From: Vibrio lentus | GTDB lineage: Bacteria; Pseudomonadota; Gammaproteobacteria; Enterobacterales; Vibrionaceae | Direction: 5' to 3' | Assembly: GCF_030409755.1 (NCBI RefSeq) | Contig: NZ_JAUFQE010000002.1 | Location: 496,001 to 560,000, forward strand | Length of the DNA stretch: 64,000 bases | In this document: positions 8,731-19,239 of the stretch, piece by piece | Layout of the letters: each line of letters opens with the position of its first letter | Numbering within the stretch: position 1 is the stretch's first letter | Made by a program: the position numbers and the translations under genes | Notes under the pieces: model-generated | The model's database searches: none | Told to the model about the DNA's origin: nothing | Seen by the model: the letters and a program-made list of their open reading frames with translations, nothing else

Positions 8731-9846
8731 ATGTATAAATTGATGAAGGGAAGTGCGGTGGCGTTATCTCTATCGGCTTTTCTTGTTGGATGTGGCGAAA
8801 AGGAACAAGCCCAAGAGTCGGTTGATTCAACCGCTGAAACGGCTTCGAGCGTCCAAACCATTTTAACCGTGGAAACGATGGCCTTGGCGCAATCTTCCTC
8901 TTATGCGGTACAGCGTGAATATGTTGGTGTGGTAAAAGCAGGGCAACAGGCGAATCTTGGTTTTGAATTGGCGGGTAAAGTAAACGAGATTCTAGTGGAT
9001 GTCGGTGACACAGTAACCGAAGGTCAGCCGTTGATCCGATTGGATACTCAGTTATTGGAAACAGAGTCTAGCCAACTGAAAGCACAGGCTGAAGAAGTCA
9101 AAGCACAACTGAGCCTTGTGGCGGCAAACTTGAAGCGTCAACGTTCACTGAAAGCAAAGGGCTTCAGTGCCGAGGCTGAGATTGATTCTCTTACTAGTGA
9201 ACAACGCGTATTGCAGGCGAACTTGCTGCGCATTGATGCCTCAGTAAAAGGCAATCAATTGAAACTAGTGAAATCGACAGTGCTTGCGCCTTATTCTGGC
9301 ACCATCGCAACACGTTTTGTCTCTTTAGGTGATGTTGTAAATGTGGGTAATCCAACCCTGACACTGCTTGCCTCTGAAGGCAAAGAAGCGTTCATTGGTA
9401 TTCCTGCCCATCAAATGCAAAAAGTGACTTCGCTTTCTTCGCCAAGTATTCGTGTCGGGCGAGACGATTTCGCTGTGAGCCTGCTTAATCCGGGGGCGAT
9501 GGTGGATACTCAATCTCGCAGTGTTGGCCTACGTTACCTGTTTCCTGAGCAAGCTTCTGTTTTAGAAGGGCAACTTGCGTACCTTAAGTTTGATGAGCAA
9601 ATCGATGACCAAGGTTACTGGGTTCCACTCACGGGTTTGATCGATGGTTTGCGTGGTGTGTGGAATATCTTCGTTATTGGTGAAGATAATAAGGTTGAAC
9701 GTCGAAGCGTGCAGGTGTTGTTTGCCAACAACCAACAAGCCTACGTGAGCGGTGCAATCAGCGAAGGCGAGCAGGTGATATCCAGTGGTTTACATCGTTT
9801 GGTTCCCGGCCAAACCGTGAAGCCAGCCAGCGTTACTGCTGAATAG
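8731..9846 (+). CDS. RND efflux periplasmic adaptor (membrane fusion lipoprotein)
   Basis: The adaptor links an inner-membrane RND pump to a TolC-type channel. The signal peptide ends in the lipobox FLVGC. It is followed by a lipoyl-like half (GQQANLGFELAGKVNEILVD and VGDTVTEGQPLIRLD), a coiled-coil hairpin of about residues 100-175, and the second lipoyl half STVLAPYSGTIATRFVSLGD. I prefer ATG at 8731 (371 aa) because AGGA lies nine bases upstream; GTG at 8725 is too close to it. The permease gene follows after eight bases, so the two form an operon. No outer-membrane channel gene is present, so TolC is presumably borrowed. Confidence 0.9.
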   Translation: MYKLMKGSAVALSLSAFLVGCGEKEQAQESVDSTAETASSVQTILTVETMALAQSSSYAVQREYVGVVKAGQQANLGFELAGKVNEILVDVGDTVTEGQPLIRLDTQLLETESSQLKAQAEEVKAQLSLVAANLKRQRSLKAKGFSAEAEIDSLTSEQRVLQANLLRIDASVKGNQLKLVKSTVLAPYSGTIATRFVSLGDVVNVGNPTLTLLASEGKEAFIGIPAHQMQKVTSLSSPSIRVGRDDFAVSLLNPGAMVDTQSRSVGLRYLFPEQASVLEGQLAYLKFDEQIDDQGYWVPLTGLIDGLRGVWNIFVIGEDNKVERRSVQVLFANNQQAYVSGAISEGEQVISSGLHRLVPGQTVKPASVTAE

Positions 9847-9854
9847 GAAATAGT

Positions 9855-12800
9855 ATGAAAATCATAGAGACTATTTCTAACACTCGATTGCTTATTTTAA
9901 TGACCGCACTGCTCATGGTGAGTGGTATTTCTGCGTTCATGACTCTGCCGCGTGCAGAAGATCCGGTAATCATCAACCGCTACGCGAACATCACAACCAG
10001 TTTCCCCGGCGCCAGTGCTGAGCGTGTTGAAACCTTGGTCACCGAGGTTATTGAGAACAAACTACGCGAGTTAAGTGAGGTTAAACTCGTCAGCTCGACG
10101 TCAAGGCCGGGTGTGTCGATTGTTACTTTGGAACTCAATGATGTGATTACCGAGCCTGAACCAGTTTGGTCTCAAGCTCGTGACAAGCTGTCTGACATCG
10201 AATCCATTTTACCTGCGGGTTCTCACTCTCCTGATCTCGACAGTGACCATACCTATGCTTTTACTACGATTACGGCGTTAACTTGGTCTGGTGCAGGCGA
10301 GCCTGACCGATTAACACTCGGGCGTTATGCCAAAGAACTCGCTAAGCGATTACGAACCTTGTCGGGAACTGAATTCGTTGATGAATACGGGATGCCGCAA
10401 GAAGAGATTCAAATCAGTTTACGCACTGCTGATGCTGCCGCGCTTGGTCGTTCAAGCGCCAATATCGCAGAATCGCTTGAAGGGGCGGATGCGAAAAACT
10501 CTGCCGGTGAATTGGTCAGTGCTTATTCTCGCTTTGGCTTAGAGATTAAGTCTGAGCTTGATTCCATTGAACGTATTAAACAAGTGCCGATAGCCACCGA
10601 CAGCAATGGTCACATCATCCGTATGGAAGACATTGCTTCTGTGAAACGTGGTGAGAAAACCCCACAAGACCAGATTGCCATTATTGATGGTGAGCCGGGT
10701 GTGATTGTCGCGGCAAGAATGCACCCAGATCTGCGAGTTGATAACTGGACGTCGCGAGCCAACGCGCTCATCAATCGATTTGAGCAAGAGCTGCCGAGCA
10801 ATATTCAGGTCAACGTACTTTTCAATCAGCAAGGCTATACCGAAACACGCTTGGACGATTTGGGTAAAAGCCTGATGATCGGTTTTGGTCTGATCTTGAT
10901 TGTGCTGTTCGTCACCTTGGGTGTGCGCGCCGCGATCTTAGTGGCGATTTCTCTGCCATTAACGTCACTGCTTACATTGTCGATCATGAAAATGACCGGT
11001 GTGCCGATTAACCAGATGTCGGTGACGGGCTTAATTGTAGCGCTCGGGATCATGGTGGATAACGCGGTAGTGATGGTCGATACGATTCAAGCTTATCGCC
11101 TGAAAGGGCAACAGCGAGCTGAAGCGACCATGAATGCGTTGAAGCATTTATGGGTACCGTTACTGGGCTCGACACTTACCACTGTCCTAGCCTTTGCACC
11201 GATTATTTTGATGCCTGGCGCATCGGGTGAGTTCGTGGGGGGAATTGCGATTACCGTTTCTTTCTCTTTGATCGGTTCTTACATTATTTCACATACCCTA
11301 ATTGCGGGCTTGGCGACTAAGTTACTGCCGAAACAACTCAGTGATGTTGATAAGAAAGGTCAGCACCATTGGTACATGACAGGCTTGAGAATTCCTGCGT
11401 TGACGCGTTGGTTCTCGTCTTCTGTCCGCTTTGGTGTGACGCATCCAATCATCACGATTGCTCTGGTGTTGTTGGTACCGTTTACTGGTTATTGGAGTAT
11501 GTCTCAGCTGACTGAGCAATTCTTCCCGCCATCAGATCGAGACATGTTTGAGATTCAGGTGTACATGCCGCCGCAAGCGAGCATTTATGCGACCAAGAAT
11601 ACCTCTGAAAAAATCGACGATATCATTCATCGTTACCCCGAAGTAGAGCGTATTGATTGGCTGGTGGGCGCAAATTTCCCATCGTTTTATTACAACCTAC
11701 AAGCGAGACAAAATAACGCGCCTTATTTCTCGCAAGCCATGGTGAAAACAGAGAACTTTGACCAAGCCAATGCGCTAATTCCTGAACTTCAAAAGGTGCT
11801 AGATAAAGAAGTACCACAGGCGCAGATCTTGGTACGAAAGCTTAATCAAGGGCCTCCATTTACCGCGCCCGTTGAACTGCGTGTGTATGGTGAAAATCTT
11901 GATACGTTAAAAGCAATTGGTGAAGATGTTCGCTTGATTTTGGCAGGTGTGCCTCATGTGACTCACACAAGGGAAACACTGCAACCGGGTACACCTAAGG
12001 TGTGGTTGAAGGTCGATGAAGACACCGCGAAACTTAACGGTATTTCATTGAACCAGTTTGCTGGCATGCTGCAAACCACGCTGACAGGTCGCGAAAGTGG
12101 CTCGGTAATTGAGGGCAGTGAATCGGTGCCAATTCGTGTTCGTGTTGCGGATGACGCGCGTGAAAACTTGGCTCACTTAAGTAATATTCGCTTGCCAATA
12201 AGCTCTGAGGTCTACTCAACGGGCATCAATGTGTCGACTCTGGCGGAGCTGGAATTGACGACTAGTCGTGGTGCGATTACTCGTCGAAACGGGCAGCGTG
12301 TGAATACCATCGAGGGTTACATTGAAGCGGGTGTTTTGCCTCAAACGGTACTTAATGAATTCCAGAAACGACTTGAAAGCTATGAGATGCCATCGGGTTA
12401 CACCATTGGTTTTGGTGGCGAATCCGCTGAACGAGACAATTCAGTCAATAGCCTGATCTCGAATGTCGCCGTTGTGGTGGTATTGATGGTGTTGGTGGTG
12501 GTGATGTCGTTCAACTCGTTCCGAATGAGTAGTATCATCTTCATGGTCGCAGGATTGGCTGGTGGGCTAGGGCTGTTGTCGGTATGGATCTTCGGTTATC
12601 CGTTCGGCTTTACGGTGATCATCGCCATGCTCGGGATTGCGGGCTTAGCGATTAACGCTGCCATCGTGATTCTGACGGAATTGAAACTCGATAAGCAAGC
12701 TTCATCAGGCAATGTGGATGCGGTCGTTGAGGCAGTGATGTCGTGTACTCGCCATATCAGCTCGACCACGATTACAACCGTTGGTGGCTTTATGCCGTTG

Positions 12801-12953
12801 ATTATTGCTGGTGGCGGTTTCTGGCCTCCATTTGCGGTCGCGATTGTCGGCGGTACAGTATTAACCACTCTTATCTCGTTCTACTTTGTGCCTGTGGTTT
12901 ATCATTTGATGACTAAAAATCAGCGCAAAACCGTCGTCGAACCAACAGCATAA
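9855..12953 (+). CDS. RND multidrug efflux permease (AcrB/HAE type)
   Basis: Proton-driven inner-membrane pump, 1032 residues, the normal length. It has the N-terminal membrane helix, two large periplasmic loops and two sets of transmembrane helices. The proton-relay aspartates are visible in segment 4: GLIVALGIMVDNAVVMVDT. It is co-transcribed with the adaptor upstream and probably repressed by the TetR protein. Substrates cannot be read from the sequence; this branch is related to pumps with a periplasmic adaptor lipoprotein like MexGHI/VexAB types. A hairpin follows the stop. Confidence 0.92.
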   Translation: MKIIETISNTRLLILMTALLMVSGISAFMTLPRAEDPVIINRYANITTSFPGASAERVETLVTEVIENKLRELSEVKLVSSTSRPGVSIVTLELNDVITEPEPVWSQARDKLSDIESILPAGSHSPDLDSDHTYAFTTITALTWSGAGEPDRLTLGRYAKELAKRLRTLSGTEFVDEYGMPQEEIQISLRTADAAALGRSSANIAESLEGADAKNSAGELVSAYSRFGLEIKSELDSIERIKQVPIATDSNGHIIRMEDIASVKRGEKTPQDQIAIIDGEPGVIVAARMHPDLRVDNWTSRANALINRFEQELPSNIQVNVLFNQQGYTETRLDDLGKSLMIGFGLILIVLFVTLGVRAAILVAISLPLTSLLTLSIMKMTGVPINQMSVTGLIVALGIMVDNAVVMVDTIQAYRLKGQQRAEATMNALKHLWVPLLGSTLTTVLAFAPIILMPGASGEFVGGIAITVSFSLIGSYIISHTLIAGLATKLLPKQLSDVDKKGQHHWYMTGLRIPALTRWFSSSVRFGVTHPIITIALVLLVPFTGYWSMSQLTEQFFPPSDRDMFEIQVYMPPQASIYATKNTSEKIDDIIHRYPEVERIDWLVGANFPSFYYNLQARQNNAPYFSQAMVKTENFDQANALIPELQKVLDKEVPQAQILVRKLNQGPPFTAPVELRVYGENLDTLKAIGEDVRLILAGVPHVTHTRETLQPGTPKVWLKVDEDTAKLNGISLNQFAGMLQTTLTGRESGSVIEGSESVPIRVRVADDARENLAHLSNIRLPISSEVYSTGINVSTLAELELTTSRGAITRRNGQRVNTIEGYIEAGVLPQTVLNEFQKRLESYEMPSGYTIGFGGESAERDNSVNSLISNVAVVVVLMVLVVVMSFNSFRMSSIIFMVAGLAGGLGLLSVWIFGYPFGFTVIIAMLGIAGLAINAAIVILTELKLDKQASSGNVDAVVEAVMSCTRHISSTTITTVGGFMPLIIAGGGFWPPFAVAIVGGTVLTTLISFYFVPVVYHLMTKNQRKTVVEPTA

Positions 12954-12971
12954 TCTCTTCTTTGGTGACCC

Positions 12972-12997
12972 TTACTCCTCTCTATTGAGGGGAGTAA
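12972..12997 (+). terminator. Hairpin after the RND operon
   Basis: TTACTCCTCT (12972-12981) pairs with AGGGGAGTAA (12988-12997) over 10 bp, including one G-T pair, with a 6-base loop. There is no T run behind it, so it may pause or protect the transcript rather than terminate it fully. Confidence 0.5.
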
Positions 12998-13696
12998 CAC
13001 CCACTTAAAACCCATCCAAATACTCATGAAATCGGCTTTTTATCCCCATTTCTGCCCGTTTTCTGCTGCGTATAACTGACATGATTATCATAAAAAGCAG
13101 GGTGTTATTTGAATTCCTGATGGGTTGCTGTCTGAAGTGATGTCTTTTCTAAATACCTTTAAAATCTTATGTGAATTCATAAATTTGACAGTCATCACAC
13201 TTTGCTTAATTCGCTCTTTCTAATGTAATCAATCATTGTTGTTTCTAATGTGTGTTTACTTTGATCTCTCCCGTTTCTCTTTAATCCTTTTCCGCACATG
13301 GCTCGACTCGTGTGGCACGTTCATGTTGTGCGTCTGAATTGCATCAATTTCCCACATCTTACTTTCATAACTGGAAGGTTAGTTTCCAAGTTTGTTTGGT
13401 GAGCTTTCAATTTCAACTCCTCATAATGCGCCAAATGTAACAATGTATTTCAAAGTGTAACAATTAAGTCATATTTTTTGTGTGGTTTTAACCGTGCGGT
13501 AATGTTTCGGCTACGCAGCACTGTCGTTTTAACTTGGCAGTTCAACTGTTCAACTGTCGACTGTTCAAGATAGTGGCTAATTCCGTTTCGCTTTGAGATG
13601 CGTCGTTTCACATGCTCAACACATAAATATTCTAATGACCATGACAACCAGTACTCGGGCGTTCGTTCTGAGGCTGGATAACCATCGAGAAAGTTA
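12998..13696. other. About 700-bp non-coding region upstream of cyoA
   Basis: No convincing gene on either strand. A 90-codon minus-strand frame at 13450-13722 crosses the cyoA start and has no family character or ribosome site, so I do not call it. The stretch presumably holds the cyo promoter and a long leader. Near 13081-13091 ATGATTATCAT is an 11-base palindrome identical to the core of a Fur box, but the flanks do not match well. No other site is clear enough to name. Confidence 0.5.
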
Positions 13697-14593
13697 ATGG
13701 AAGCTTCAAGATATAAACGCATTTTATCGAGAGCAAATCTGTCGAGGATTGGTTTGGTGGGAACCGCCTTGATGCTCGAAGGATGTAACTCCGCATTGCT
13801 CGACCCAAAAGGTAGCGTTGGCGTTCAGGAAAAGGAGCTGATTATTACTGCTCTGTTGCTGATGCTGATTGTCGTCATCCCCGTGATCCTGATGACCATC
13901 TACTTTGCTTATAGATACCGTGAAAGCAACACCACAGAAGAGTATGCACCTGACTGGGCGCACTCAACCAAGATTGAAATAGTGGTATGGACGATTCCAA
14001 TCATCATTATTGCGATTCTGGCCACCATCACTTGGCGAACAACACACGAACTAGAGCCTTCCAAGCCTCTGGAGAGTGACGTTAAGCCTATGGTGATCGA
14101 AGTGGTCTCTCTGGACTGGAAGTGGCTGTTCATCTATCCGGAGCAAAACATTGCGACGGTTAACTATGTTGCGTTCCCGAAAGATGTACCGGTGACGTTT
14201 AAGCTAACTTCAGACAACATCATGAACGCGTTCTTTATCCCGCGTCTTGGCTCGCAGATCTACGCGATGCCGGGAATGGTGACCAAGCTGAATTTGATCG
14301 CGAACCACGAAGGTGACTTCAAAGGTTTTGCATCGAACTACAGTGGTAAAGGGTTCTCTCAAATGAAATTCACCGCATCAGCCATGCCTGATCAAGTGGC
14401 GTTTCTAAACTGGGTGGAAAAAGTGAAAGCTAGCCCAGACCGTATTGAAGATTGGGAGCAATTCCGTTCTTTGGCTGCACCGAGTGTGGCTGAACCTGTG
14501 ACTCTGTTCTCCAGTATCCCACCATTTTTATTCACTGATGTCGTGACCCAGCACCCTGGTTCAATGAACTGTTTGCCGGAAACCCAAGGATAA
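13697..14593 (+). CDS. cyoA: Cytochrome bo3 ubiquinol oxidase subunit II
   Basis: Subunit II of the proton-pumping quinol oxidase, 298 residues. It is a lipoprotein: the lipobox MLEGC places the lipid cysteine at about residue 30. Two transmembrane segments follow ([21 protein letters not shown] and [19 protein letters not shown] in overlapping parts), then a cupredoxin domain. The domain lacks the CuA cysteine pair; the segment reads [19 protein letters not shown] as in quinol oxidases. This identifies a quinol rather than a cytochrome c oxidase. First gene of cyoABCDE, five bases before cyoB. Confidence 0.95.
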   Translation: MEASRYKRILSRANLSRIGLVGTALMLEGCNSALLDPKGSVGVQEKELIITALLLMLIVVIPVILMTIYFAYRYRESNTTEEYAPDWAHSTKIEIVVWTIPIIIIAILATITWRTTHELEPSKPLESDVKPMVIEVVSLDWKWLFIYPEQNIATVNYVAFPKDVPVTFKLTSDNIMNAFFIPRLGSQIYAMPGMVTKLNLIANHEGDFKGFASNYSGKGFSQMKFTASAMPDQVAFLNWVEKVKASPDRIEDWEQFRSLAAPSVAEPVTLFSSIPPFLFTDVVTQHPGSMNCLPETQG

Positions 14594-14598
14594 TCGTC

Positions 14599-16674
14599 AT
14601 GTTTGGAAGATTAACTCTAGACTCAATTCCCTACCACGAACCCATTATTTTGTTCACGTTAACCATGATCGCTTTAGTGGGTGGTTTAGTGGTGTATGCG
14701 GTAACAAAAGCCGGTAAGTGGCAATACCTTTGGAATGAATGGTTTACTTCTGTAGACCACAAAAAACTGGGCTTCATGTACATTGCGGTCGCGATGGTGA
14801 TGTTAGTTCGTGGCTTTGCCGATGCCGTCATGATGCGTAGTCAGCAATTGCTTTCTGCAGCGGGTGAGACAGGCTATTTACCGCCACATCACTATGACCA
14901 GATCTTCACGGCTCACGGCGTGATCATGATTTTCTTCGTCGCGATGCCTTTGGTTATCGGCCTGATGAACATCATTGTACCGCTACAAATTGGTGCTCGT
15001 GATGTTGCGTTCCCTTATCTGAATAACTTGAGCTTCTGGCTGTTTGTGGTTGGTATAATCCTAACCAACATGTCGCTGGGCTTAGGTGAGTTTGGTCGTA
15101 CGGGTTGGTTGGCGTATCCGCCGCTTTCCGGTATTGAGGCAAGTCCGGGAGTCGGGGTCGATTATTGGATATGGGCGCTGCAAATATCCGGTGTGGGTAC
15201 CACGTTAACGGGTGTGAACTTCTTCGCGACTATTTTGCGCATGCGTACTCCGTCTATGCCAATGATGAAGATGCCAGTATTCACGTGGGCATCTCTGTGT
15301 GCCAACATCCTGATCATCATCTCTTTCCCAATCCTAACGGTCACCATCGCGTTGCTGACTTTGGATAGATACATCGGTACGCACTTCTTCACCAATGACC
15401 TTGGTGGCAACGTGATGATGTATGTGAACCTGATTTGGGCATGGGGGCACCCTGAGGTGTACATCCTAATCTTGCCTATCTTCGGTGTGTTCTCTGAAGT
15501 GACTGCAACCTTCTCTCGCAAAAAACTGTTTGGTTATACCTCGCTGGTATGGGCGACGGTGGCTATTACGATTTTAGCGTTTGTGGTTTGGCTGCATCAC
15601 TTCTTCACCATGGGTTCTGGCGCCAATGTGAATGCCTTCTTCGGCATCGCTACCATGATTATCTCTATCCCAACCGGGGTTAAGATCTTCAACTGGCTAT
15701 TCACCATGTACAAAGGTCGTATCCGCTTTACCACACCAATGATGTGGACGGTCGGTTTCCTAATCACCTTTACTGTAGGTGGTATGACGGGCGTATTGAT
15801 GGCGGTTCCGGGTGCGGATTTCATTCTGCATAACTCGGTATTCCTGATTGCTCACTTCCACAACGTGATCATCGGTGGTGTTGTCTTCGGTTGTTTTGCT
15901 GCGATTGGTTACTGGTTCCCGAAAGCGACTGGTTTCACTCTGAACGAGCTTTGGGGCAAACGCGCATTCTACTGCTGGATCATCGGTTTCTTGATGGCGT
16001 TCTTGCCGCTTTACGCTCTGGGCTTTATGGGCATGACGCGTCGTTTGAGCCAAGACATCAACCCTGAATTCTTCCCTCTACTGGCGGTTGCGGCTGCAGG
16101 TACAGGCGTAATTGCGATGGGTGTAGTGTGTCAGTTCGTTCAGATTTACGTGAGTGTTCGTGACCGCGACCAAAACCGAGATTTAACCGGTGACCCATGG
16201 GGTGGACGTACATTCGAATGGGCAACGTCTTCACCACCGCCGTTCTACAACTTTGCAAAACTGCCTAAGGGCGATGAGATCGATTCGTTCTGGTATCAAA
16301 AGCAAAGTGGTGAGTTTGACCCAACTCAGGAAGAAGCATACGAACGTATTCACATGCCGAAGAACACACCGACAGGCATTTATGTGTCTGCATGGGCGTT
16401 GGCATTTGGCTTCGCAATGATCTGGTACATCTGGTGGCTAGCGGCTGCAAGCTTAGTAGGCATCGTGGTGACGTGTATTCAACACAGCTACAACGATGAT
16501 GTGGACTACTACGTGGAAGTTGAAGAGATCAAAGCGATTGAAGCGGCTCGACGTGCACAGCTTGAAGAAGCGAAGAAACAGTCAGCGAAAGGCGACCATT
16601 CTGGTCGTGGTAACAGTGCTGACAGTGATAACAACGACAATAAAGATGATTTGGAGACGACGTATGCAAGCTAA
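14599..16674 (+). CDS. cyoB: Cytochrome bo3 ubiquinol oxidase subunit I
   Basis: Catalytic subunit carrying heme b, heme o3 and CuB, 691 residues with about 15 membrane segments. [10 protein letters not shown] near residue 284 is the CuB/covalent His-Tyr motif, and the two further CuB histidines are in WLHHFF near 333. The heme-ligand region HFHNVIIGG is near residue 418. The C-terminus carries an extra strongly charged tail of about 30 residues ([16 protein letters not shown] then [12 protein letters not shown]) compared with the 663-residue E. coli protein. cyoC begins 11 bases before this gene ends. Confidence 0.96.
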   Translation: MFGRLTLDSIPYHEPIILFTLTMIALVGGLVVYAVTKAGKWQYLWNEWFTSVDHKKLGFMYIAVAMVMLVRGFADAVMMRSQQLLSAAGETGYLPPHHYDQIFTAHGVIMIFFVAMPLVIGLMNIIVPLQIGARDVAFPYLNNLSFWLFVVGIILTNMSLGLGEFGRTGWLAYPPLSGIEASPGVGVDYWIWALQISGVGTTLTGVNFFATILRMRTPSMPMMKMPVFTWASLCANILIIISFPILTVTIALLTLDRYIGTHFFTNDLGGNVMMYVNLIWAWGHPEVYILILPIFGVFSEVTATFSRKKLFGYTSLVWATVAITILAFVVWLHHFFTMGSGANVNAFFGIATMIISIPTGVKIFNWLFTMYKGRIRFTTPMMWTVGFLITFTVGGMTGVLMAVPGADFILHNSVFLIAHFHNVIIGGVVFGCFAAIGYWFPKATGFTLNELWGKRAFYCWIIGFLMAFLPLYALGFMGMTRRLSQDINPEFFPLLAVAAAGTGVIAMGVVCQFVQIYVSVRDRDQNRDLTGDPWGGRTFEWATSSPPPFYNFAKLPKGDEIDSFWYQKQSGEFDPTQEEAYERIHMPKNTPTGIYVSAWALAFGFAMIWYIWWLAAASLVGIVVTCIQHSYNDDVDYYVEVEEIKAIEAARRAQLEEAKKQSAKGDHSGRGNSADSDNNDNKDDLETTYAS

Positions 16675-17281
16675 TACTCCGTCACACACTTATGATCTTG
16701 CACACTCGCATGATCATCACCACGAAGCTGCGGGCAATAAGTTGTTTGGCTTCTGGGTTTACTTGATGAGTGACTGTGTCCTGTTTGCCACGCTTTTCGC
16801 GACTTATGCCGTGCTTGAGAGTGGATCTATCGCAGGTCCGACAGGCAAAGATATCTTTGAACTGCCGTTCGTGTTTGTCGAAACCATGATGCTGTTGTTC
16901 AGTAGTATCACCTTTGGCTTTGGCATGATTGCAATGAAGCGCAAAGACGTTACCGGACTGAAGCGATGGATAAAAATCACTTTCGTATTGGGTTTAGCCT
17001 TTATCTGTATGGAAGTGTATGAGTTCCATCACTTGATTGCAGAAGGCTATGGCCCTCAAGAAAGCGCATTCCTTTCTGCGTTCTTTACCTTGGTTGGCAC
17101 ACACGGTTTGCACGTAACGTTCGGTCTGATTTGGATGGCGGTGGCGTATCACCAGCTTTCAACCAAAGGCTTGAACGACAATATGTCGATGCGTTTTCAG
17201 TGTTTAAGTCTGTTCTGGCATTTCCTTGATATCGTTTGGATTTGCGTATTTACCATCGTGTACTTAATGGGGGTGATGTAA
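16664..17281 (+). CDS. cyoC: Cytochrome bo3 ubiquinol oxidase subunit III
   Basis: 205 residues, five membrane segments, the same size as E. coli CyoC. The start ATG at 16664 overlaps the end of cyoB and is preceded by GGAG seven bases away. A longer frame from 16496 only reads the cyoB sequence in another frame. The N-terminus is histidine-rich ([10 protein letters not shown]), followed by [17 protein letters not shown], the conserved first helix. Supports assembly and stability of the oxidase. The stop TAA shares its last base with the cyoD start. Confidence 0.94.
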   Translation: MQANTPSHTYDLAHSHDHHHEAAGNKLFGFWVYLMSDCVLFATLFATYAVLESGSIAGPTGKDIFELPFVFVETMMLLFSSITFGFGMIAMKRKDVTGLKRWIKITFVLGLAFICMEVYEFHHLIAEGYGPQESAFLSAFFTLVGTHGLHVTFGLIWMAVAYHQLSTKGLNDNMSMRFQCLSLFWHFLDIVWICVFTIVYLMGVM

Positions 17282-17592
17282 TGGAACAGCATCTAGACAG
17301 CGGTGCAACGGATTATGTGAAAGGCTTTATTGCGTCACTAATTCTGACCATTATTCCGTTCTACATTGTGTGGTCACATGCGCTACCAAGCACGGAAACT
17401 TACGTGATCTTGTTCGGTTGTGCGCTGGTGCAAATCTTTGTGCACTTTAAGTACTTCTTGCATATGGAAGCGAAATCTTCCGATGGGCGTTGGAACTTGG
17501 TGTCATTGATGTTTACTGCCATTGTTGTATTGATTCTTATCGCTGGCTCGGTATGGATCATCTACAACATGAACGTCAACATGAAGTTGTAG
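17281..17592 (+). CDS. cyoD: Cytochrome bo3 ubiquinol oxidase subunit IV
   Basis: 103 residues with three membrane helices. The motif VQIFVHFKYFLHME is the conserved centre of CyoD. The start is the ATG of a TAATG junction with cyoC, giving translational coupling; an upstream start at 17236 would overlap cyoC and is unlikely. Eight bases separate it from cyoE. Confidence 0.93.
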   Translation: MEQHLDSGATDYVKGFIASLILTIIPFYIVWSHALPSTETYVILFGCALVQIFVHFKYFLHMEAKSSDGRWNLVSLMFTAIVVLILIAGSVWIIYNMNVNMKL

Positions 17593-17600
17593 GCCAAGGT

Positions 17601-18473
17601 ATGCTGAAAAAATATTTGTCTATTACCAAACCGGGCATCATTTTCGGCAACCTGATTTCTGTTGCGGCGGGGTTCTTCCTCGCCGCAAAAACAGAACCAG
17701 CCAGTGCGATGTTGTTACTGACGACTTTAGCGGGTGTAGGGCTTGTGATTGCATCAGGTTGCGTGGTGAACAACATCTTTGATCGAGATATCGACCAGAA
17801 AATGAAACGTACCCAGAACCGTGAATTGGTTCAGGGCAATATCAACACAGACGTCGCATTTACCTATGCGTTAGTTATGTTGTTGGCAGGCACAGCGTTG
17901 CTGTTTCAATTTGTTAATCCGATGTCTGCGGTTGTGGTGTTGCTTGGCTATGTGTTTTACGTCTTTTTCTACACCATGTGGTACAAGCGTAATTCGGTTT
18001 ACGGCACCTTAGTTGGCAGTATCTCTGGCGCAGTTCCGCCATTGGTTGGCTACCTTGGTGTGACGAATTACTTGAGCTTAGAAGCGGTTTTGCTGTTCAT
18101 CATGTTCTGCTTATGGCAAATGCCACACTCGTATGCGATTGCGATGTTCCGCATTCAAGATTATCGCGATGCAGGCATTCCTGTTTTACCGGTGAAAGAG
18201 GGCGTTGATAAAGCGCACAAACACATGAAGGCTTATGTGGTGGCGTTTGGCGCGGTTGCTCTGGGGTTATTTTTACTCGGAGAAGCGGGTTATGAATACC
18301 TTGCCGTGTCGGCAGCCGTTTGCTTTATGTGGACCAAAGTGACGTTCCGTAAGGTTGATTGTCTTAACTACATCCAGTGGTCAAAGACCGTATTCAAGGT
18401 CTCTCTGCTGGTGGTGATGAGCATCAGCGGCGTACTTGGACTGGAACTGATTACGTTGCCTACGCTTTTTTGA
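17601..18473 (+). CDS. cyoE: Protoheme IX farnesyltransferase (heme O synthase)
   Basis: UbiA-type prenyltransferase that adds the farnesyl group to heme B, producing the heme O needed at the CyoB active site. 290 residues with seven to nine membrane helices. The prenyl-diphosphate/Mg site is NNIFDRDIDQKMKRT and the second aspartate-rich loop is FRIQDYRDAGIPVLPV. The ATG at 17601 follows AAGG. It is the last gene of cyoABCDE. Confidence 0.94.
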   Translation: MLKKYLSITKPGIIFGNLISVAAGFFLAAKTEPASAMLLLTTLAGVGLVIASGCVVNNIFDRDIDQKMKRTQNRELVQGNINTDVAFTYALVMLLAGTALLFQFVNPMSAVVVLLGYVFYVFFYTMWYKRNSVYGTLVGSISGAVPPLVGYLGVTNYLSLEAVLLFIMFCLWQMPHSYAIAMFRIQDYRDAGIPVLPVKEGVDKAHKHMKAYVVAFGAVALGLFLLGEAGYEYLAVSAAVCFMWTKVTFRKVDCLNYIQWSKTVFKVSLLVVMSISGVLGLELITLPTLF

Positions 18474-18482
18474 TTTAGTTTT

Positions 18483-18530
18483 GTCGTTGAACCCTCAATG
18501 TTTTTAAATCCGAGGGTTCAACGACCTTTT
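18483..18530 (+). terminator. Intrinsic terminator after cyoABCDE
   Basis: A perfect 14-bp stem, GTCGTTGAACCCTC (18483-18496) with GAGGGTTCAACGAC (18512-18525), followed by C and TTTT. Confidence 0.85.
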
Positions 18531-18579
18531 ATCTGATTGTCTGTTTATCTTGTCATCTACACTGTCGTTCATCTGAGAA

Positions 18580-19071
18580 CTACAGCCCCTCGAAAATATC
18601 ACTAAACCAATCTTCAAGTTGCTCTCGTTTGTCTTGAGGGCCATTGATTACCACTAAGCCATTCAGTGTCGCTTGATCCCAAGAGATCGTTCCGTTCGCC
18701 AATGCATCGAACACATCGAGCTCTGTAATAAGTAATAAATCGTTCTCTGTCGGCAAAGTGTCTCTTCCTGAAACGTTCACGCCTTTTTCAATGCTGATTT
18801 GGCTGTAGTGGCCTTTAATTGCTTCAAATAAGTTGAATTCGATCTTACTCGGATGCGCCTTTGCGAGGGCTGATTTTATCGCAAACAGCTTGAAATGATC
18901 CGGTTTGTCTAGGTTTCCGAACTCGTCATCTTGTCGAGCATTAATGATGTTACCAAACACTTCGAGTGAGCCCGGTTCGGTCACCAAACTAAACCCGGTT
19001 TCTTGGTGTAAGCCGCAAGCGAATACCAGAGAAGAACTGAGTGAAATCAATAGAACAAAACGTTTTAGCAT
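18580..19071 (-). CDS. Hypothetical exported protein (163 aa)
   Basis: Residues 1-18 are a signal peptide (MLKRFVLLISLSSSLVFA) ending next to a cysteine in FACG, so it may be periplasmic or a lipoprotein with a poor lipobox. The mature part is acidic and contains no motif I recognise; the segment VVINGPQDKREQLEDWFSDIFEGL closes it. It converges on cyoE. Confidence 0.65.
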   Translation of the reverse strand: MLKRFVLLISLSSSLVFACGLHQETGFSLVTEPGSLEVFGNIINARQDDEFGNLDKPDHFKLFAIKSALAKAHPSKIEFNLFEAIKGHYSQISIEKGVNVSGRDTLPTENDLLLITELDVFDALANGTISWDQATLNGLVVINGPQDKREQLEDWFSDIFEGL

Positions 19072-19168
19072 GTGTGAACCTTAAACGAAGTAGGGCAGTT
19101 TTCTTACTTCAACAATAGACCTAGATCGTTGAGTGAAGGCTGCGAACTGTACCAATAAATAAACGATA

Positions 19169-19190
19169 AAGGGACCACTATGGGTCCCTT
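19169..19190 (-). terminator. Hairpin after the alkyl sulfatase gene
   Basis: AAGGGACC (19169-19176) pairs with GGTCCCTT (19183-19190). On the minus strand the T run behind it is short, so termination may be partial. Confidence 0.55.
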
Positions 19191-19239
19191 AGTTATCGGC
19201 TCGCCATCCTTAGCAGGCCTTTAATTGGTGTATATCCAA

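Noticed and set aside
13450..13722. A 90-codon minus-strand frame before cyoA
   Set aside because: It crosses the cyoA start antisense, has no ribosome site, and the product has no recognisable character.
16496..16663. Upstream extension of cyoC
   Set aside because: It is only an alternative frame of the cyoB end; the ATG at 16664 with GGAG fits the family length.
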